NCBI GenBank assembly: GCA_002914805.1
Contig: JXTB01000205.1
Span: forward strand, 515,752 to 579,751
Length of the DNA stretch: 64,000 nucleotides
Source: Parasponia andersonii
Taxonomy: Eukaryota > Streptophyta > Magnoliopsida > Rosales > Cannabaceae
Reading direction: 5' to 3'
Shown here: positions 61,426-64,000 of the stretch, in pieces
Numbering within the stretch: position 1 is the first letter of the stretch
Layout: the number at the start of each line of letters is the position of its first letter
The notes under the pieces: model-generated
Databases searched by the model: none
Told to the model about the DNA's origin: nothing
Seen by the model: the letters and a program-made list of their open reading frames with translations, nothing else
Position numbers and translations under genes: made by a program

Positions 61426-61799
61426 TTCTTTAGGACGAAATAGAGCTTCCAATTACCGTGCGACCCTAAATACGTGATGTCATAACTTAAACTTGAGGTC
61501 CGAGTAGTCGAAGATCCGCCAGATTCCAAATCTCATCTCTTAAGATCACGCGTATCTTTTTTTTTTCTATCAGAACTGAACACGTGTAGCCTTTTATAAG
61601 AAAGAGCGAAATTCGAAGAAGTCTGATTGATATCAACTGTCACTCTTTTGAAATCAAATCATTTCAAATTTTAAACAATCCTAACTTTTCGGATAGAATC
61701 AAATCCCGCGCAATCCTCAGCCTTTAGATTTAAAATTCAAATCCTCTGATCTACAGCTATGATCTACAGGTTCCTAGGTTATAAATATCAAAAACCATC

Positions 61800-64000
61800 C
61801 CATCCTGTTTCATTTTACTGTTCCTCTCAGAAACATCAGAAATCTCAGAGAACCCTAGCGCCGTTTCTTCTCCCAGCTCGCTCTGATCACCGCTTCTTCT
61901 CCGACGAAGTTTCGAATCGACTCAAACCTTCCTCTCCTGAAGAAAGGTCAGTATGTCTTCTCTTATTTCTTCCATTCTTGAAAATAACTTCAATCTTTGG
62001 GAATAAACTCTTTTCACCGAAGTGAAACGAGAGATTTTTTTTATATACCCCTCTTTTTCAGTCTGTAGAGTAGAATTACTAGATATCACTTTAGAAATGA
62101 TCCCATGAAAAGAATTTCTAGGGTCTGATACCCTATTTTATTTCACTGAACTGATTGTTCATTTATTGATGAACTGCTCGAACACTTTCCGATGAATTGC
62201 TCGAACAGTTTCTGATGAACTGCTCGAACATTTAGGAATAGGCTTGCTTGTTTAGTGCAATTTTAGCATAAATACCCAGAATGCTAGCATAGTGGAAATC
62301 CTCAATATCTGAATCCATGTGTATTTCTTTTCAGATGTCTAGTAGTGAGGATTTTAGGGAAGGAAATGCCTTTTCTGAGGAATCTAACTTAAGTGTTAGC
62401 TCCATTAACCTTGAGGATTATCTTGAGCCCGAGCCCGAGATTGAAATAACAGGGGCAAGACAAAGTAGTCCTCGAATAGGTGATCTTCCCCAGGATCAAT
62501 GGCCCAGACACATAAGGGATGCTCCCGCATTTTTTTCTGGCTACCAGTACGTAGAGGGGAACTGGTCATGTACCAATGTTCGAACAAGCTGCACGTCGAA
62601 CAAACTCAGAAAAATTGCGAGCAGCTACAAGATTGCCATCCCCCTTCGTCTGCTGATGGAATTTAACCAACCACACACTCCCCCACATGGACTTGCTTCC
62701 TTTTCTGAGGCAGTCCTCAAGTGCGGCGTGCATCTCCCTCTCCATCCGTATATAAGATCAATCGTCGATTACTATGGAGTCGTCCCTTTTCAATTGACCC
62801 CTAATACTTATAGATATATGGTAGGTTTGTATATTCTGTACCATAAATTAGGTTTAGAAACTCCTACACCCGAAGAATTTGCTTGGTTCTACCAAGTAAA
62901 GTCAAATCCGTCAGATCTCGGCTTCTTCTATGTGAGCAAGTGGTCGAATCAAGCAATAAAAACGATCTACGGGGTTCGCAACAATATGGAAAAATGGAAA
63001 AGTCTATTTTTCCATTTTGACTATGCAGCTAACGGCTTCTTTCAAAATCCTGGTAGGTAGTCTTCCAATTTATTGCCTTGTTTATATATTTATTCTTTAT
63101 ACTGATCACATTCCAATGTCATCGCAGATAATAGGGATCGACCCGGACTCTCTAGTGATCAGCTCGCAAGAGTATGTAAGATCAACGAGCTTCCAATTGA
63201 AGAATTTAACTGGAAAGTTCTAGGCACATCAAAGAACCTGGTCGCTTGCGGTCTGAATCCAAAGGGTGCTGCGTTCCCCGACCCCCCAGTTCTTTCTTCC
63301 AGGCCATCGAGCTCGAAGAAGAAGCCGAGGAAGAGGACGGACTTAGGTGCCTCGTCCTCCAGGATCAGAAAAGGAAAGGCACCGGCCACACCACCTCGCT
63401 CAGAACCTTCATCTCCAGAGACCGTGTCCCCACCAGCTCCTCAACCAGCTCCACAACCAGCTCCTCAACTAGCTCCACAAGAAGGTATCACACGCTCATT
63501 CTAATTACCTTTCTATTATGTTTCCTCGCTTACTAACATACTCTGTACAGAGATGGTCATTGGTAGCGGTCTGCGAGCACCTCCATCAACTCTCGGGTCA
63601 ATGGCAAAAAACAAAACACCCGAGAGTACTCTGCCATCGAAAGGGAAGGAGAAGGTCGACTATTCGAAGAAGAGAAAAGTCGCCTTCGAGGATGTCCCAG
63701 CGAGCTCGCCTCCTCCACAACCATCTCAGCCAGCGAGCACTCCCCAGCCTCCTACCGAGGATGCCACTTCTTCAGAACCAAACTTGGCAGATAAAGGCGA
63801 CAAGCTCTTCGCACTCCTTAACCAACTGCCAGAGAAGGCTAGTATGAGCGCAGCCTTTATCGACCGCTTCATGTCTGAAGAGGGTTGGGAGCGAATGAAG
63901 CGACGTTCCGCCAAGGTCGCTTTCGGATCTGCAATGAGGATACTGGCCAATGTAAGCTTCTTAATTCTCTTCACTCTTTTGATGGATTTGGAGATTTACA
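61800..64000 (+). CDS. Extra antisense gene of element 3 (Transposase_28-like), looks whole as far as visible
   Basis: A leader (about 61800-61945) appears spliced to an exon starting ATGTCTAGTAG at 62334. That exon has an acidic Ser-rich start (EDYLEPEPEIEI) and a domain of about 140 aa (FSEAVLKCGVHLPLHPYIRS, GVVPFQLTPNTYRYMVGLYI) resembling the Transposase_28 family. Intron-like GT-AG segments lie at about 61946-62333, 63054-63126 and 63486-63551. Further along come basic patches (SSSKKKPRKRTD and YSKKRKV), Pro-rich repeats (PAPQPAPQPAPQ), and a helical segment near 63830-63950, before another GTAAG at 63953. I see no interruptions. Function unknown; nuclear localisation is suggested by the basic patches only. 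Confidence 0.65.

Larger units (their letters stand above)
60700..64000 (-). mobile_element. LTR retrotransposon, element 3 (3' end only; runs off the right edge)
   Basis: It consists of a minus-oriented LTR (60700-61404), an adjacent polypurine tract, and a plus-strand extra gene with a Transposase_28-like domain, the same arrangement as the 3' side of elements 1 and 2. The LTR sequence is unrelated to theirs, so it is a different family with the same architecture. Integrase, RT and gag would lie to the right of the window. The visible part looks well preserved, suggesting a younger insertion. Confidence 0.75.

Noticed and set aside
1-64000. CRISPR arrays, bacterial operons, tRNA or rRNA genes
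   Set aside because: No array with regular unique spacers, no Shine-Dalgarno-led gene clusters, and no cloverleaf or rRNA sequence noticed by eye; a tRNA scan was not possible.

Overview
The window looks like a nuclear chromosome segment from a eudicot plant. It holds spliced genes with GT-AG introns and AT-rich intergenic DNA, a SCAR/WAVE actin regulator, an intronless DYW-class PPR gene, and plant LTR retrotransposons with a Tat-like layout. It divides into a transposon-dominated left half (1-38480) and a gene-bearing right half (40400-56300), with a further LTR element entering at the right edge (60700-64000). I see nothing bacterial, organellar or CRISPR-like. The species cannot be named from the sequence alone.

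Left half. Positions 1-13086 are the 5' part and most of the body of a decayed Ty3/gypsy element on the minus strand (element 1). It has a 5' LTR at 12301-13086, then gag, protease, RT-RNase H, a second RNase H-like domain, integrase, two tandem-repeat blocks, and an extra gene on the opposite strand that runs off the left edge. A 1.79 kb solo LTR of another family sits inside its protease region, bounded by a 5-bp duplication. A related copy (element 2) occupies 24876-36857 in the same orientation. Its far LTR is cut to 32 bp and abuts a plus-strand LTR plus gag start of the same family (23316-24875), giving an inverted arrangement. Immediately right of element 2 lies a LINE fragment (36858-38480). 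Between elements 1 and 2 are AT-rich DNA, a U6 snRNA-LINE chimera, two foldback MITE-like elements and small duplications.

Right half. A SCAR2-like gene (40405-48709, nine coding exons, about 1616 aa) should activate ARP2/3-driven actin branching. Its large exon carries a recent 91-residue tandem duplication. An intronless gene (51229-53301) encodes a 690-aa DYW-type PPR protein expected to edit organelle transcripts. A three-exon gene (55460-56231) encodes a 102-aa Sel1-like-repeat protein of unknown function. The three host genes share a strand but show no functional link.

Right edge. A third LTR (60700-61404, minus orientation, with an adjacent polypurine tract) begins an element from another family. 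Its antisense gene (from about 62334) is open and spliced-looking as far as the window shows. The antisense genes of all three elements share a Transposase_28-like start, a low-complexity basic/acidic middle and intron-like GT-AG segments. This recurring intron-bearing antisense gene is, to me, the most interesting system in the window.
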